This document shows positions 35,089-44,191 of a stretch of DNA of 64,000 bases, piece by piece. The translations under genes were made by a program, and so were the position numbers. How positions within the stretch are numbered: position 1 is the stretch's first letter; each line of letters begins with the position of its first letter. The notes beneath the pieces were generated by a model that made no database searches, was not told the origin of the DNA, and worked only from the letters and a program-made list of their open reading frames with translations. Origin of the DNA: Oligoflexus sp. (GTDB taxonomy: Bacteria > Bdellovibrionota_B > Oligoflexia > Oligoflexales > Oligoflexaceae); the NCBI RefSeq assembly GCF_035712445.1, contig NZ_DASTAT010000018.1:1-64000 (forward strand), read 5' to 3'.

Positions 35089-35691
35089 ATGCTTGGCTAT
35101 AAAATTTCAAAATTAAAAACGGCCGATGACATGAATTTATACAGTGACCTTTACGTGAATAACGGGGGAGACCAGGCCATCCCCCTTGACTGGATGCAGA
35201 GATCCAAAGTTTTCGCGATTTATAGCGGCCAGCAGATGGTCGGTGGTTACGTCGAATGCTGCCCGCCTATCCGTTCAACCAAGGACATCCCCGATGAGCT
35301 GCGCCAGGCGCTTCTGGAAAAGCACTGCGGTGACCTGAGCAATGTCCAGGAAAATGCTGCGTTCTGGATCAAGCGGGGCACAAAGGACAAGGTCCTTCTG
35401 CAGGCCTTTGTGTGGGCCACCATCGTCTGGCGCTCGGTGTTCTGCACCAGCTGCCATTACACGCTGGGCGTGGCGAATCGCAAGGGCATCAGCGATCTTT
35501 ATAAATTCTTCTGCGGACGGGTCATCTATAAGGCGCCGAGCAAGTTGATTCCAGGCGAGACCTATCATGTCTTTCTTTGGAGCAAGACGCAGCTGCTTAC
35601 GGTTGGGGGCAAGATTATGGTGCGCCTTGTGCGATCCAAGCTCAGCCGCCTGAAGCTCAGTCTGAGCCCGCATCATCCCTCTTCCAAATAA
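35089..35691 (+). CDS. Uncharacterised protein, possible acyltransferase fold
   Basis: 200 residues. A central hydrophobic strand pattern (FAIYSGQQMVGGYVE) and the helix-strand order resemble GNAT acetyltransferases, but the acetyl-CoA loop (Q/R-x-x-G-x-G/A) is not clear. I use ATG 35089; the open frame begins at 35008. The next gene, an ICMT-like methyltransferase, starts 24 bp later on the same strand, so the two are probably co-transcribed and could modify the same product. The function is unknown. Confidence 0.5.
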   Translation: MLGYKISKLKTADDMNLYSDLYVNNGGDQAIPLDWMQRSKVFAIYSGQQMVGGYVECCPPIRSTKDIPDELRQALLEKHCGDLSNVQENAAFWIKRGTKDKVLLQAFVWATIVWRSVFCTSCHYTLGVANRKGISDLYKFFCGRVIYKAPSKLIPGETYHVFLWSKTQLLTVGGKIMVRLVRSKLSRLKLSLSPHHPSSK

Positions 35692-35715
35692 CCATAAGCC
35701 CTAAGGAGTGCCGTG

Positions 35716-36336
35716 ATGAGCCATCAATTGACCGTTGCCCTGCTTTATTCCATGATAGGTCTGGTTTCGCTCCTGATGTATGATGCGAAGAAGATCCAGG
35801 TGTCCGGTGAAGCGAACCGGCCTGCCATGAGTTCTGTGTCCACCTTCCGTTATGTCTACAGGATCTCGCAGCTCACCTTTCTCTATGCTTTGGTGCTGTT
35901 CTTTATGGGCCGGCACGAGCTGACGTTCTCACTCTTCCATAACCTTGCGACCCTTTATATGGGCGCCTGGATTTCGGTGGTCGGCATCCTTCTTTTCATC
36001 GGTGCCAAGAGCACTCTGGGCCAGAACTATAGCCACTGCAGTCAGATGTATGTGCCGAAGGATATTGTCATGGATGGCATCTATGGTCACATTCGGCATC
36101 CGATCTATACCGCGAACCTGATCATCATTTTGGGGCTTTTTGTCGCGACAGGGGATGTCTTTGTGCTGGCTCTCTGGGGCACGATGCTCGGCTACTATCA
36201 CCGCTCGGCACGTTTGGAAGAGCGAGGCCTTCGCGCAGCGTTCCCGACCTATACGCATTATATGGAGCGCACCGGCCGCTTTCTGCCTAAGCCGCTTCAA
36301 CTCCTGAAGTCCTTGAACTCCATAAGGGAAGGATGA
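35716..36336 (+). CDS. Isoprenylcysteine/phospholipid methyltransferase-like membrane protein
   Basis: 206 residues with five hydrophobic segments. The C-terminal GIYGHIRHPIYTANLI followed by EERGLRAAFPTYTHYMERTGRFLP is the ICMT/PEMT signature for SAM binding in small integral-membrane methyltransferases. ATG 35716 is preferred to GTG 35713 because AAGGAG is better spaced. The substrate in bacteria is often a lipid or small molecule. The 3' end overlaps the convergent kinase gene by 50 bases. Confidence 0.75.
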   Translation: MSHQLTVALLYSMIGLVSLLMYDAKKIQVSGEANRPAMSSVSTFRYVYRISQLTFLYALVLFFMGRHELTFSLFHNLATLYMGAWISVVGILLFIGAKSTLGQNYSHCSQMYVPKDIVMDGIYGHIRHPIYTANLIIILGLFVATGDVFVLALWGTMLGYYHRSARLEERGLRAAFPTYTHYMERTGRFLPKPLQLLKSLNSIREG

Positions 36337-37666
36337 TGGTGACTCTGGTGCCGTGCTTATCCAGGGATTTATCCGGCGTTTCACTTTCGATCCGCAGCTG
36401 ACCCCCGAATTTATCCACGTAGGCTTTGGCGAGAGGCATGCCAAAGCCTGTACCTTTCTCGCCTGCGGTTCCTGTTCGGGTTGTAGGCTTGCTCGGATTG
36501 AAAAGGCCGCCCAGGATTTCAGGCGGAATGCCGACTCCGTAATCCCGCACCGCGATTTCCACGTTGCCTTCATTCCGGTCGATAAAGATATCAACCTTGC
36601 CGCCCAAAGGCGAGAATTTGATGGCGTTGCTCAGGATGTTCACCAGGACCTGGTGGGTCAAAGACAGCCCTTCCGCGACGCACAGGATATCACGGGTCTT
36701 GGAATAATGAACATTGATTGCCACGCTTTTGGCCTCCGCCTTGGCTTCGACCATGAGGATGGCGCCGTCGATGGCCTCATTCACCGAGCAGGGCTCGATC
36801 TTCACCGTTTTTTTGCCGGAACGCACCGCTTCAAACTCCCGGACATGCACAATCAGATGATCAATGGCGAGACAGGCATTATGAATGCGGGAGAGACGCT
36901 TCATGGAAACCTGATCCAGATGGGCCTCCTGCTCAGTAAGATAGCTTTCATTCCCCATGATGACGCAAAGAGGATTGGCAATGTCATGAACCAGGATCCT
37001 GAGCAGGTTGTCCTTATCCTTCAGCGTGGCTTCGATCTGCTCGGACTGCTTGCGGATGGCTTCGGCCTGGATTTTGATCAGGTAGTCCTTTTCCAAGGAC
37101 TGCTGAAAGACCTTGCGGAAAAAAAGGGAAAGAGCGAAGCCCGTCGCATGCCCCAGGAACAGGGGAATGAGCGAGGAGCGCCACTCGCCCTGCATCGCAA
37201 AGCAGACGGTGAGACCCAGTCCATAGATCAGGGTAAACGAGTTATGAACCGCATAAAAACGGTAAAGAAAGATGTGCGTGGCGAGGATGGAAGTCAGGCA
37301 ACCCGTGGTGACAGCCAGGCGATATTGGTTGTCCATGGAAAAAAGGAAGTAGAGATAAAGAACATTGATGGTTAAGGTGCTGGTGAAGAGAAGAGTATTC
37401 AAAAGGAGCGTGGGGCGACGGACTTTGCGTGCCACGGTCATGAGCAGCGTGAGATCCATCAGAAAGATGATGATCACCAAAAAGCGCGCATTGACGACCC
37501 GCCAGGCTTCGTCTATGGGAAAAGAGACAAAATCCGTGGGAATGGTCAGAAGCATCAGGGCAATACAGATGAAATTCGCATACTTGGTATAAAGAGCAAG
37601 ATGAGCTTCCTGCCACCTTATATGCAGAAACTTATTGGAACGCAGGTTGTCTTTTCCTTCTGTCAT
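36287..37666 (-). CDS. Membrane sensor histidine kinase
   Basis: 459 residues: about six TM helices (about 28-190), a coiled coil (RKQSEQIEATLKDKDN), HisKA-type H-box LVHDIANPL, N-box (LVNILSNAIKFSPLGG), DYGVGI, and GEKGTGFGM G2 box. All motifs for an active kinase are present. There is no periplasmic sensor domain, so it senses through its membrane part. The partner response regulator is not adjacent. It converges on the ICMT-like gene with a 50-base overlap, which makes antisense effects possible. Confidence 0.82.
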   Translation of the reverse strand: MTEGKDNLRSNKFLHIRWQEAHLALYTKYANFICIALMLLTIPTDFVSFPIDEAWRVVNARFLVIIIFLMDLTLLMTVARKVRRPTLLLNTLLFTSTLTINVLYLYFLFSMDNQYRLAVTTGCLTSILATHIFLYRFYAVHNSFTLIYGLGLTVCFAMQGEWRSSLIPLFLGHATGFALSLFFRKVFQQSLEKDYLIKIQAEAIRKQSEQIEATLKDKDNLLRILVHDIANPLCVIMGNESYLTEQEAHLDQVSMKRLSRIHNACLAIDHLIVHVREFEAVRSGKKTVKIEPCSVNEAIDGAILMVEAKAEAKSVAINVHYSKTRDILCVAEGLSLTHQVLVNILSNAIKFSPLGGKVDIFIDRNEGNVEIAVRDYGVGIPPEILGGLFNPSKPTTRTGTAGEKGTGFGMPLAKAYVDKFGGQLRIESETPDKSLDKHGTRVTIILPLWSSRTSGVEAA

Positions 37667-37817
37667 GCCTTCGCTATCGGAAGAATGGGACCGTTCCTCA
37701 AGAAAGATTAGACGCGGGTCAGCCTCCCTGCCGCAAGCTCGACGCTGGCCTTGACCTGAAAAGAGTGATTGCAGATCCTTGACCAGGTTCTAGAATAAGG
37801 TCGAGGAGGGGACGCAT

Positions 37818-38246
37818 GTGAAGGATCCCAATCTGATTCGCAAGGAAACGCTGGCTATTACCGATGTCCTTCCCCATGTCATCTTCACTCCGAAGGAACT
37901 GAGTGCCACGAGTTTTCCCGAGGCCCTGGTGATGATTGCGGGTGATCCCATCAACATGACCTCTTTGAAACTGCAGACCTTCCGCGAAAATGGCGTCCGC
38001 TGCCGTATCTGCGGCTGCAAAGGCAGCTACTTCGCCAAGGAAAAGTATCCGGCCGAGCCCTACTATCACCTGAATCTTTACGCGCTGAAGGATGGGCGTG
38101 AGGTGCTCATGACCAAGGATCACATCCTGCCCATCACCAAAGGCGGTCGTGATCGGCTGAATAATTTTCAGACGCTCTGCATTGAATGCAATCGTAAGAA
38201 GGCCAGTAAAACGCCGGAGAAAGTTAAAAAGAAGAAGCTGAAATAA
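37818..38246 (+). CDS. HNH endonuclease-domain protein
   Basis: 142 residues. The C-terminal half has a zinc-bound HNH: CRICGC, then MTKDHILPITKGGRDRLNNFQTLCIECNRKK. D-H gives the HNH first His, N-N the Asn and the C-x-x-C pairs hold zinc. A GTG start has GGAGGGG upstream. There is no phage or restriction context; it sits among sensor genes and its stop is directly beside the convergent kinase stop (38246/38247). A role in DNA processing or as a competence/defence nuclease is possible but not shown. Confidence 0.75.
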   Translation: MKDPNLIRKETLAITDVLPHVIFTPKELSATSFPEALVMIAGDPINMTSLKLQTFRENGVRCRICGCKGSYFAKEKYPAEPYYHLNLYALKDGREVLMTKDHILPITKGGRDRLNNFQTLCIECNRKKASKTPEKVKKKKLK

Positions 38247-40313
38247 TCAGGCGACCTCTTTAAGGGCCACCACCGGAACTTCGATATGAAAGCAGGCGCC
38301 CTGAAGCTTGCGGGGATGCTGCACGCGAATGCTTCCCCCATGAGCCGTGATGATCTTTTGACAAATGGACAGCCCAAGGCCGGTCCCGACGCCCACGGCC
38401 TTGGTTGTGAAAAAGGGCGTGAAGATCTTTTCCATCTTGTCCGGGGAAATGCCAGGACCGTCATCCTCGATTTCAATCGTGACCATGTTTTCCCCGAGCG
38501 CAGCACGCACCAGAAGATGCGGCTCAGTGCGATGCGCATCCCTTTCCAGGCCCTTCTCCATAAGGGCATCGGCCGCGTTGCTCAGAAGGTTGGTGATCAC
38601 CTGACCAAGTTGGGAGCGGCGGCACTCCAGCGTCAGGTCTTCCGGGCATTCGATATCCACCCGCAAAGGTTTCAGCTTCGAACGCAGTATGGTGAGGCAT
38701 TCATCAATCAAAGGGCGCAGCTGAACGAGCGAGGGTTGGGAGTCCACCCGCGTTTGATTGCGAATCGCGCTCTGGATGGCTTCGATGCGATCCACCGCTG
38801 TGCTGATGTCATCAAGTGACGACCGGGTTTGGGTCAGATCGCTGGCAAAAGTCGTTCTTACCGAGACCACCTCCGGATCATCACCTTCCAAAAGCGCATT
38901 CAGGCGCTCCTCAATCGTGGTCACGTTCTTCAAGGCTTCAGTCTTGGAATTGATAATAAGCTGAGTGGGATTCGCAATATCATGAGCCACCCCCGCCACA
39001 AGCTGGCCCATGGTCGACATCTTATCAGCCTGGATAAGCTGCTCGGTGGCCTGGCGGATCTCCTGACCCAGGGCGGCTTTTTGCTTTTCCAGTTCTTCGC
39101 GGCGGTCGATCTCGACCTGCAGGCGGGAATAGCCATCAATCAAAGCCCGGTTGGCGTCATCCCGTTCCTGCTGAAGGAGGTTCACGCGATCTCCGAGAGC
39201 GAGGGACAGAAGAACCACTTCGATCGACGAGCAGATGAGCATCCCGTGGTCGACGAGGAAGTGCGAAGGCAGCAGCGTGAGATGCTTCAGGCCATAGATG
39301 AAGTTCCCGAGAACGAGGATACTCCAACCCACAGTAAAATATCGGGCAGGCCGGTATCCATGCCGCAGGCTGATGAGCCCGATGCCGACCATCACCAGCG
39401 AATTGACGACGGAAACCAGGAAGGTTCCCACCCAGGCCACGATATAGTAGGGCATCACGAAGCTGAGGCAAAGAAAGACGACATGAACCCAGGTTATGGC
39501 CCTTGCAGCCCTGGCCGTGCGGGGCAGTCGGGCGTCGAGTTCGTGAAAGTGCAGCGCGAATAGGAAGGCGAAGACAAAACCCATGCAGCTCCAAACCCAG
39601 AGCATCTTATCATTCAGGCCTGGATTATTGGGGAAGAGGAACTGGAAGACCACCCCATGAAGGCTCGCCTGAAACAGCAGGTGAAGCGCAAGGTATCCCA
39701 CATAGAAGAGATAGCCTCGCATGCGCAGCGAAAGATAGAGGAAGGCGTTATAAAGAATCATGACCAGATTCAGGCCGTAGTAGAGGCCGAGCACAAGGCT
39801 TTCGCGGGCCGCCATGTCCCCGAAGTCTGATTCACTGTGAATACGCATCTGCAGCTGCATCGCACTTTCGGACTTCACGCGGAAGACGAGATAGGCTTTT
39901 GCGGAAACTGGCAGATCGAGTTTGAAGTTGATCGTCCGATAGGGTCGATAGCGCTGCGAGAAGGGGACATGATCCCCGCTTGTGAAGGGCTGCTGAACCG
40001 TTTTATCCGAAATAACGTGCAGTGTGACCTCATCCAAAAGCGGATAGGTGATATTCAGAATGAAGCGATGATGATCGCTTTGATTTTCAATCGGCACGAC
40101 GAAGTAAACCGGATGATGCATGTAGCCGAGGTTAGGCGCGTTATTGCGGGATGACTTGTATTCACCCCGGGCAATCGACTCGCTGAATTCCTCAAGGCTC
40201 ATGTTGCCCTTTTGATCTTCGACCCAAACGATCCGGGGCCCCAGGTCAGTGGCCTCACCCGTCAGGGGCACTGCGGTCAGAGTATTCAAACTCAGCAGCA
40301 TTTCGGCCAGCAT
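38247..40313 (-). CDS. 7TMR-DISM sensor histidine kinase (active form)
   Basis: About 688 residues: a 7TMR-DISMED2 extracellular domain (about 40-170), seven TM helices (about 180-385), a coiled coil, HisKA with H-box GVAHDIANPTQ, N-box, DDGPGI, and GVGTGLGLS. It is last in a three-gene operon with the cyclase response regulator and a related but degraded sensor. The start at 40313 overlaps the preceding stop as TGATG, so translation is coupled. The frame is open to 40397, but the coupled start suits the context. It probably phosphorylates the co-encoded regulator. Confidence 0.8.
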   Translation of the reverse strand: MLAEMLLSLNTLTAVPLTGEATDLGPRIVWVEDQKGNMSLEEFSESIARGEYKSSRNNAPNLGYMHHPVYFVVPIENQSDHHRFILNITYPLLDEVTLHVISDKTVQQPFTSGDHVPFSQRYRPYRTINFKLDLPVSAKAYLVFRVKSESAMQLQMRIHSESDFGDMAARESLVLGLYYGLNLVMILYNAFLYLSLRMRGYLFYVGYLALHLLFQASLHGVVFQFLFPNNPGLNDKMLWVWSCMGFVFAFLFALHFHELDARLPRTARAARAITWVHVVFLCLSFVMPYYIVAWVGTFLVSVVNSLVMVGIGLISLRHGYRPARYFTVGWSILVLGNFIYGLKHLTLLPSHFLVDHGMLICSSIEVVLLSLALGDRVNLLQQERDDANRALIDGYSRLQVEIDRREELEKQKAALGQEIRQATEQLIQADKMSTMGQLVAGVAHDIANPTQLIINSKTEALKNVTTIEERLNALLEGDDPEVVSVRTTFASDLTQTRSSLDDISTAVDRIEAIQSAIRNQTRVDSQPSLVQLRPLIDECLTILRSKLKPLRVDIECPEDLTLECRRSQLGQVITNLLSNAADALMEKGLERDAHRTEPHLLVRAALGENMVTIEIEDDGPGISPDKMEKIFTPFFTTKAVGVGTGLGLSICQKIITAHGGSIRVQHPRKLQGACFHIEVPVVALKEVA

Positions 40314-42286
40314 CACGCCACCTCCCGCAGAGTCGCGACAGGCTTTTCCTGACCGAAATTCAGCGATATGGAGAGCGAGGCTTCGTTTTGGACGCAAAGG
40401 ATCAGCGACTCATAGGGCCTCAGGATCTGATTCAAAAAGGGCAGAATATGCTCGACGATGTGCTTCGCTTGATCCCGATTCGCATAATTCAAGGCCATCA
40501 TGAGCGAAGGTTTGCCACTTCCGCTCGTGGTCAGTTCAACCGTGAAGTTTTCCGTAAGGCTCGTGACACTGATCCAGTTGCGGAAGATCAGTTCGATCAC
40601 CATCGGGATCGCAAAGCGATTGGTGTAAACTTCCAGCGGCGTCAGCTGACCTTTGATATGAAAACGGGCAGCAGCGGCTTTGCCGGCGGTTTCCATGATC
40701 CTTTGCTGCGCCAGCTCCAAAAGCTCCAGGATGTTCAGGCGGTCCAGCTGATACCCATCGACGCCGCTGAGTTGCCGAATCGCGATCACTGACGAGGCGG
40801 AGCGTCTGATGCCATCCTCGATGAAGCTCATGGATTCCTTCATGAGCTGAAATCGCTGGTTGATATGACCGCGGGCCATTTCATAAAGATCCGGCTGGTT
40901 GCGGGGGTGCCACTCTTCAATGATATGGTTCATATCCTTGTGAAGATCCGCCATCTCCCTATCGAGGTTGGCCTGATTGGTCGAGATATAATTCAAAGGA
41001 TTGTTCAGCCGATGGGCCATGTCCGAGACAAGATAGACCCTGGTTTTCAGGGACAGGCTGAGTTCGGCCTCGGCCTCGGCACGCGCCTGGTCCGCCTCGC
41101 GCGCCAACTGCTGCAGGCGATTGAAGCGATCCGCCAGACCAAAGGATAAAAGCGCAATCTGCGTGATGTTGCCGATCATGAAGGCATTGTGAGTCAGGGC
41201 ATTGTAGGGTAGCCAGCCGAGCTGTTTGGAAAGATAGATGACACAGCCGACGAGCATCGCGCCCCAGGCGAGGAGATAGAATTTCCCTTCATGCGTACGA
41301 TCCACGAAGGTCGCGAAGGCACCCACCGCAAGAAGACCGATCGCGGTGGATAACGTCAGGCTCGCCATGATACGAACAGACAAGGCATAGGGTACAAAAA
41401 GGGAAAGGAAAAAGCCAAGGGCCGATAGCCCCGCCATGCCCTGCAGAAAGCGATCAAGTCCCGGGCGATTGTGAAAGCCGAGGAACGAGCGGGTGAACTG
41501 ATACACAAAGTAATCGAGGATATAGGAGAAGTGCCCAATGATGAGGTTGCTTCCCGTTTCCGGCCAAAGATAGACCTGGCCAAAACCATTCAGAGCCACC
41601 TGCAGGGCCAGAAAAAGGCTCATGAAGGCCACATAATGAAAGTAGGCGCGGCTGCGGGTTTTCAGGCAAATGAAGGCGTTATAGATGATCATGATAGTGA
41701 CGGCGCCGACGTAGCCGAAGAGCGTGGAAAAGTCTCCAAGCATCCGATCGTGATAGGTGTTTTCCTGAAGAAGAGTCATCGGTACCTGCACGGACGATGA
41801 CGAGCGAACGCGGATCGTGATCTGATAGTGGCCCGGTTCATGCGGAAACTCAAGAGCCGGTTTGATCGCATTTTTCAGGCGTTTCGTGCCGCCCTGGTGA
41901 TCACCAAGCACATGATGCGCAACCAGTTTGCCTTCGCGTTCGATGTAGATATCAAGCTCATCCAGCAGGGGGTAGCCAACTTCCAGGATATAGGTCAGTT
42001 CATTTCTTTTGATCAGTTCTGTTCGGAGCCAGAGGGTCAGATCCGTCCAGCCGAAATTGGGGGAACCGCTCGTTATCAGAGGAAAGTGAAGAAGGCGCGC
42101 CTCTTGAAAGTTCAATGTCGGCTGTTTTTCCGTCAGATAGTGGGAATCCTGGCCCAGGCTTACCGATTCCTGATGGCTGAGCTCCAAGGGAGCGGCCCGC
42201 ATCGTTAGGGACGGCAGGAGGCAAAGCATCAGAAGGAGTCCATGGACCCAGATGGACAGTCGGAAATGAAGGGGCCGTACTAGCAC
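40313..42286 (-). CDS. 7TMR-DISM sensor with degenerate kinase domain
   Basis: 657 residues with the same plan as the next gene in the operon: signal peptide, DISMED2 domain, seven TM helices and an H-box-like SDMAHRLNNPL. The ATPase part keeps only N-box traces (IPMVIELIFRNW) and lacks the DxGxG and GxGxG boxes, ending without the G2 region. It is probably a pseudokinase that receives phosphate from, or dimerises with, the active 7TMR-DISM kinase encoded just after it. It overlaps the cyclase gene by 7 bases and the following kinase gene by 1-2 bases. Confidence 0.72.
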   Translation of the reverse strand: MLVRPLHFRLSIWVHGLLLMLCLLPSLTMRAAPLELSHQESVSLGQDSHYLTEKQPTLNFQEARLLHFPLITSGSPNFGWTDLTLWLRTELIKRNELTYILEVGYPLLDELDIYIEREGKLVAHHVLGDHQGGTKRLKNAIKPALEFPHEPGHYQITIRVRSSSSVQVPMTLLQENTYHDRMLGDFSTLFGYVGAVTIMIIYNAFICLKTRSRAYFHYVAFMSLFLALQVALNGFGQVYLWPETGSNLIIGHFSYILDYFVYQFTRSFLGFHNRPGLDRFLQGMAGLSALGFFLSLFVPYALSVRIMASLTLSTAIGLLAVGAFATFVDRTHEGKFYLLAWGAMLVGCVIYLSKQLGWLPYNALTHNAFMIGNITQIALLSFGLADRFNRLQQLAREADQARAEAEAELSLSLKTRVYLVSDMAHRLNNPLNYISTNQANLDREMADLHKDMNHIIEEWHPRNQPDLYEMARGHINQRFQLMKESMSFIEDGIRRSASSVIAIRQLSGVDGYQLDRLNILELLELAQQRIMETAGKAAAARFHIKGQLTPLEVYTNRFAIPMVIELIFRNWISVTSLTENFTVELTTSGSGKPSLMMALNYANRDQAKHIVEHILPFLNQILRPYESLILCVQNEASLSISLNFGQEKPVATLREVA

Positions 42287-43449
42287 GAGTATACCCCGAC
42301 CTCTTTGATTTCCGGGAAATCGCGGACACCCACCTCGTTATGAAGCGTGGCCTTCTTAAAATTGGAAGGGAACTCCAAAAGGCCGCTGGTACAGATGGCC
42401 ATCACACGCTTGAAATCCCCGAGGCTTTGTCGACCCTGTTCCGAGGTCAAGGTCACCTTGCTCAGCTCCTGCAGTCTGGCTGCGAGATTGGCGATATCCC
42501 CGATGACAGCGAGTTCGGAACGATTGATGCTTCCGATCATGCCGAGGACGACGTCACCCGAGGCGAGGCCGAAGGACAGTTTCAGTTTATCAAAGGGAGC
42601 CGGCAGACCTTCGAGGATGGCCCGCGAACGTTCCGCCATGCTTTCGGTGGCCGCCAAAGCTGTATTCAGCATGGATTCCCCGGAGAGCCCGAAAACCGCC
42701 ATGAGCCCATCCCCCAGGTGCTTGTCGACCACGCCTCCAAACTTATAGACCACCTCATGCAGGGCGCAGATGATCTTATCCAGGACCTCGATCAATTTTT
42801 CCGGCTGAACCGTGCGGGAGAGAGCGGTGAAACCACGAATGTCGGCGAAGACCACCGCCAGCGGCACCCGCTTGGGCGCAAATTCCTCGGTTTCCACTGT
42901 TCCTTTGGGAGTATTCGGCGAAAGGCTATGGACGGTCTTATTGAGTTCCGCGTTTTTTTCCAGCAGCTGTTTGACGAGCGTCACGAGCCGGGCGTTTTCG
43001 CGGTGGACTTCGAAGTGTTTGATGGCTTCATGAACGGTGCGGAGCAGCTGATCGGGGAAGATGGGTTTGGTCATGTAGCGGAAGATGGAGGCTTCATTGA
43101 CCGCCGAGATCACGTTGTCCAAGGCCGCATAGCCTGTGAGCATGATGCGCGGTGCGGGATGCGTTCGTTTGTGAAGCTCCCGCAGAAATTCCACGCCACT
43201 CATCTCGGGCATGATCTGGTCGCTGATGACGACGGAGAATTGACCTTCATTCCCGCCCTTGTCCACCATTTTGAGAGCATCCACGGCGGATTGAAAGGTC
43301 AACACATTGTACTGGTCTCGCAGCTGACGCGATAGACCATCAAGATTCGGAAGCTCATCATCCACGATCAGGATTCGATGGAGGCCTTCGTCTTTTCTTT
43401 GCTCGTCACCAGCATGGACGCCGGCAGCAGCCTTCAGGTTTAGCTTCAT
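42280..43449 (-). CDS. Response regulator with class III nucleotide cyclase output
   Basis: 389 residues. A REC domain (25-145) with D30/D31, phospho-acceptor D77 and K128 is joined by a coiled coil to a class III cyclase domain with both metal Asp (D203 in FADIRGF, D247 in HLGDG) and the transition-state pair N321 and R325 in IANLAARL. It should make cAMP (or cGMP) when phosphorylated. I use ATG 43449, with GGAG upstream. It opens an operon with two 7TMR-DISM sensors, so it is the probable output of their signalling. Confidence 0.85.
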   Translation of the reverse strand: MKLNLKAAAGVHAGDEQRKDEGLHRILIVDDELPNLDGLSRQLRDQYNVLTFQSAVDALKMVDKGGNEGQFSVVISDQIMPEMSGVEFLRELHKRTHPAPRIMLTGYAALDNVISAVNEASIFRYMTKPIFPDQLLRTVHEAIKHFEVHRENARLVTLVKQLLEKNAELNKTVHSLSPNTPKGTVETEEFAPKRVPLAVVFADIRGFTALSRTVQPEKLIEVLDKIICALHEVVYKFGGVVDKHLGDGLMAVFGLSGESMLNTALAATESMAERSRAILEGLPAPFDKLKLSFGLASGDVVLGMIGSINRSELAVIGDIANLAARLQELSKVTLTSEQGRQSLGDFKRVMAICTSGLLEFPSNFKKATLHNEVGVRDFPEIKEVGVYSC

Positions 43450-43653
43450 GAGAGACTCCAATGGTCAGGGCTTTACCGTCGGCAGAGTGTGAATATTCTT
43501 AATCTTTGGAAATCTGAGAAAAAGCGCAGAGTTTAAGAGGTAATTGGGAGGCTGGATAGGCGGGATATTCTTCCTGCAATTCAAAGGCCTTGAGCTGCAA
43601 GAGCAGGGCAGCGTTATAGGTAGTTCAATGCAAAAGTCGATCGGTGTAATGGG

Positions 43654-43995
43654 CTATGGTCTCGACCAGTGTCTTGGGGAGATCAGCTTTGTGATGTGAT
43701 CGTTCCATGGAGTCGGAACTTTATTTCGCTTAGCCGCAGTGCCTCTTTTTGGCTTTCCAAATGCCGGCCGCGGCTTTGGGTCATAGGGCGTGCCACCTGC
43801 GAGGCAAGCGATCGTGGATAAGACTCCAGGCCCCAAACCTCCGTAGAAGGCGCTCATGAAGACAGGCAGAATCAGCAGGATAAGAGGCGCCTCGTTTCCG
43901 AGATGGACGCCAAGCGTGGAGTGCAGGAAGATGAAGATCGCCGAGCACAAAACGGCAAAGAGATGCACATGGCTTTTTTCCGCTTGCAACGGCAT
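43654..43995 (-). pseudogene. Truncated DUF4118-type membrane sensor fragment
   Basis: 113 codons. The first 65 encode LILLILPVFMSAFYGGLGPGVLST, matching the TM core of DUF4118 (KdpD-type) sensor kinases. After that the sequence becomes low-quality (PKPRPAFGKPKRG) and no HisKA or ATPase follows. It is best read as the remnant of a lost sensor kinase. A short expressed membrane protein is possible. Confidence 0.45.
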
Positions 43996-44191
43996 CGAAT
44001 GGTCCTCCCCCCCATAGTCCCTCGCCTATGTCCAGGCAGGACCTGGCAGGAATCAGAAGCATTCCAGGGAAGTCTTGCGGGATCCGATCTATCCTGCTTT
44101 GGCCTGGATCCTATTGGAGTCTATTGCTTTATTCCTTTGAATACCCTAGGACTGAGAAGCCTGAATGAAGCATCTTTGAGGAGTTGATCGG

